DNA of 64,000 bases, from NCBI GenBank assembly GCA_021613535.1, contig CP075494.1, positions 8,184,001 through 8,248,000 of the forward strand, in the 5' to 3' direction. Below the pieces are notes generated by a model, which was not told where the DNA came from, made no database searches, and worked only from the letters and a program-made list of their open reading frames with translations. Origin of the DNA: Adineta vaga (Eukaryota > Rotifera). Shown here in pieces: positions 62,936 through 64,000 of this stretch. A program made the position numbers and the translations under genes. Every line of letters begins with the position of its first letter. Position 1 is the stretch's first letter.

Positions 62936-64000
62936 TTTCCCTAAAGGAAAGAAAATTCATTAATACAAATATTTTCTTATATTAGAGAGACTGTCTTCAT
63001 ATCAAGAAGGTCATTTTATTCTGAAACAAATATGTCTTGCAAAGATAATGAATATTTTGTTTTTTCGATCGTTTTTCTTTTTCATAAAACGAAGAGGTGG
63101 TTATCGTCATATCCGGAAAATAGAATCTATTTTTAAGACAAGAAATACACATCATCAGTTGTAATTTATGTTCTTCATTGTTAATCATCTAATGATATAG
63201 GACGTGTGAAGATGATTTTTCATATCAGCGAATAATCATGTTATCAAAGATGCCGAAGAAAAAGAACTAGAAAATTCTTTTCGATGATAAGTCAACGAGA
63301 TATTTCATGTAATTTGATATCGAATCATTTTATCTGTTGACACGAGAAGAATAAATGAAGCGTGACTATCAATATATGCACATGCATATTTCATTTTTTG
63401 ATCATATTTGTCTCGTTTCGTTTCTTTTTTTTTTCTTTTTCTAATTCTTATTCGTCGTTATCATTAATTTAATCTAACGTCGCCATCCTTAGTACGTTTC
63501 ATTTTGTTGATTAAGTCAAAATGACACGTGTGTTTCCATATTCAAACATATATCTTTACCTGGAAGAAAACGCACGTGGAGCATCTTATTGACGTTTGAA
63601 CGAAAAAAAACAAAATGCCCAAAGTACAGTTGAGTGATGTTATATGATATTAATAGTAACGATAGTCGTGTGAATGTAAAACAAAAAATGATTATTACTC
63701 TCTTAACATGAATTTTTGTTTCTTTCTGAATAAAAATAATTATAGACATTTTTCTTTGATTTTCTCATTATAGTTTCGATGTGGATGGTCCAACATCACC
63801 ACGTGGTGTTCTCAGTTCTCATCATAATGTTTCAACAGCATCAGGACATTACCAACAGCATGGTTCAACAACTAAAACAACAACGACAGGCGGTGGTAGT
63901 GGAATGCATCGACGCGAATCATTTTTATACAAGTGTGATAGTGATAATGATCTTTCACCGAAATGTATTTCGCGTAATCCGTCCATCGGATCAGAATTGT
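53262..64000 (+). CDS. PDE4: PDE4 cAMP phosphodiesterase (dunce type), 5' part, several alternative first exons
   Basis: PDE4 enzymes hydrolyse cAMP; long forms begin with a variable N-terminus joined to UCR1. The first common exon starts at 63774 and reads [13 protein letters not shown], then [19 protein letters not shown] and [10 protein letters not shown], the hallmark start of UCR1 including the PKA site RRESF. The gene continues past 64000, so UCR2 and the catalytic domain are not visible. Upstream, seven candidate first exons, listed separately, end at donors in phase 2, the phase needed by the acceptor at 63773. Each supplies a different N-terminus, as in mammalian PDE4 genes, where such ends direct the enzyme to different anchors. 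The exon sequences share no homology with one another. The region between them is mostly intron, with no other gene seen. Confidence 0.93.
55684..55739 (+). CDS. PDE4: PDE4 alternative first exon 2 (short, basic)
   Basis: Eighteen codons plus two bases: [18 protein letters not shown], then phase-2 donor AG|gtattt. A short basic amphipathic N-terminus of this size is typical of PDE4 isoform ends. Confidence 0.68.
57209..57333 (+). CDS. PDE4: PDE4 alternative first exon 3 (RRHSW motif)
   Basis: Forty-one codons plus two bases from ATG at 57209 ([19 protein letters not shown]), ending [16 protein letters not shown] and phase-2 donor AG|gtgaga. RRHSW is a PKA-type site and the same pentapeptide occurs near the N-terminus of the mammalian PDE4D3 isoform, which supports the assignment. 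Confidence 0.78.
57613..57698 (+). CDS. PDE4: PDE4 alternative first exon 4 (RRHS motif)
   Basis: Twenty-eight codons plus two bases, [20 protein letters not shown] to KRT, phase-2 donor AA|gtgagc. It carries a second RRHS site only 280 bases downstream of exon 3. Confidence 0.75.
59540..60016 (+). promoter_or_regulatory. GC-raised island upstream of PDE4 first exon 5
   Basis: This stretch is clearly richer in G+C and CpG (for example GTCGCGCGC, GTGGCGTTGCGC, CCACGGCC) than its surroundings, with GA and GT runs. It fits a promoter and 5' UTR. ORFs in it are low-complexity and not believed to be coding. Confidence 0.45.
60293..60540 (+). CDS. PDE4: PDE4 alternative first exon 5 (start uncertain)
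   Basis: The frame is open from a TAG at about 59870 to the phase-2 donor AG|gtaaat at 60541 with no ATG until 60293 ([19 protein letters not shown]). I take that ATG, giving 82 codons plus two bases. The upstream open part could be coding if an earlier exon or non-ATG start is used. Ser/Thr/Pro-rich with an RRRSS site. Confidence 0.55.
61901..61931. repeat. CAT/ATC trinucleotide microsatellite
   Basis: About ten CAT units in the presumed 5' UTR just before the ATG of PDE4 first exon 6. Confidence 0.9.
61940..62319 (+). CDS. PDE4: PDE4 alternative first exon 6
   Basis: 126 codons plus two bases from [19 protein letters not shown], ending in KKVDIDDNI and the weak phase-2 donor AG|gttggt. 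A basic block [14 protein letters not shown] is a candidate binding or phosphorylation segment. Confidence 0.68.
62706..62788 (+). CDS. PDE4: PDE4 alternative first exon 7
   Basis: Twenty-seven codons plus two bases ([20 protein letters not shown] to EDK/N), phase-2 donor AA|gtaaga. It is the most proximal, about 1 kb from the common exon. Confidence 0.68.
62901..62934. repeat. TAA trinucleotide microsatellite
   Basis: About eleven TAA units inside a PDE4 intron. Confidence 0.95.
63774..64000 (+). CDS. PDE4: PDE4 common exon, start of UCR1 (partial)
   Basis: Acceptor ctcattatag ends at 63773. The first base completes the split codon from each first exon, then FDVDG, a Thr/Gly/His-rich linker, [19 protein letters not shown] and [10 protein letters not shown]. 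The Ser in RRESF is the conserved PKA site whose phosphorylation activates long PDE4 forms. The exon runs off the window. Confidence 0.93.

Overview
The window looks like gene-dense nuclear DNA of a small invertebrate, most probably a bdelloid rotifer. It is AT-rich, the genes carry many introns of about 50-60 nt with GT-AG ends, and the gene set is metazoan: RXR, PDE4, calsyntenin, JADE and casein kinase 1 alpha. There is no operon, Shine-Dalgarno or CRISPR signal. The rotifer assignment is inferred from intron style, the NACHT/DUF4062 family and overall flavour. No marker gene in the window proves it.

Left third (1-16 kb). A NACHT/DUF4062 (NWD1-like) gene runs off the left edge on the minus strand and carries disabling lesions. 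A secreted trypsin-like protease gene (+) follows, then casein kinase 1 alpha (-). Next is an eight-exon gene (-) for a 1612-residue low-complexity protein that I do not recognise.

Middle (16-39 kb). In order: a single-box HMG protein (+), a divergent forkhead protein (+), an ankyrin/TPR protein (+), convergent with an NMNAT-like NAD biosynthesis enzyme (-), an unrecognised type I membrane protein (-), an RXR-type nuclear receptor (+), a 998-residue protein built from two tandem pogo-like transposase modules with damaged catalytic sites (+), glucose-6-phosphate isomerase (+) and eIF3 subunit i (+). Splicing was followed by hand. Reading frames close exactly for most of these models, which supports the exon boundaries.

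Right third (39-64 kb). A JADE-type PHD-finger protein (+), a complete 949-residue calsyntenin (+) and a small secreted antistasin-like cysteine-rich protein (+) are followed by the 5' part of a PDE4 cAMP phosphodiesterase gene (+), which runs off the right edge. The PDE4 part shows at least six, probably seven, alternative first exons spread over 10 kb. All end in the same splice phase and can join one UCR1 exon.

The genes do not form one pathway. The most unusual items are the double transposase-derived protein, the PDE4 first-exon array, the forkhead and RXR proteins missing normally invariant functional residues, a possible short calsyntenin isoform promoter, and tRNA-like relics inside two oversized introns.
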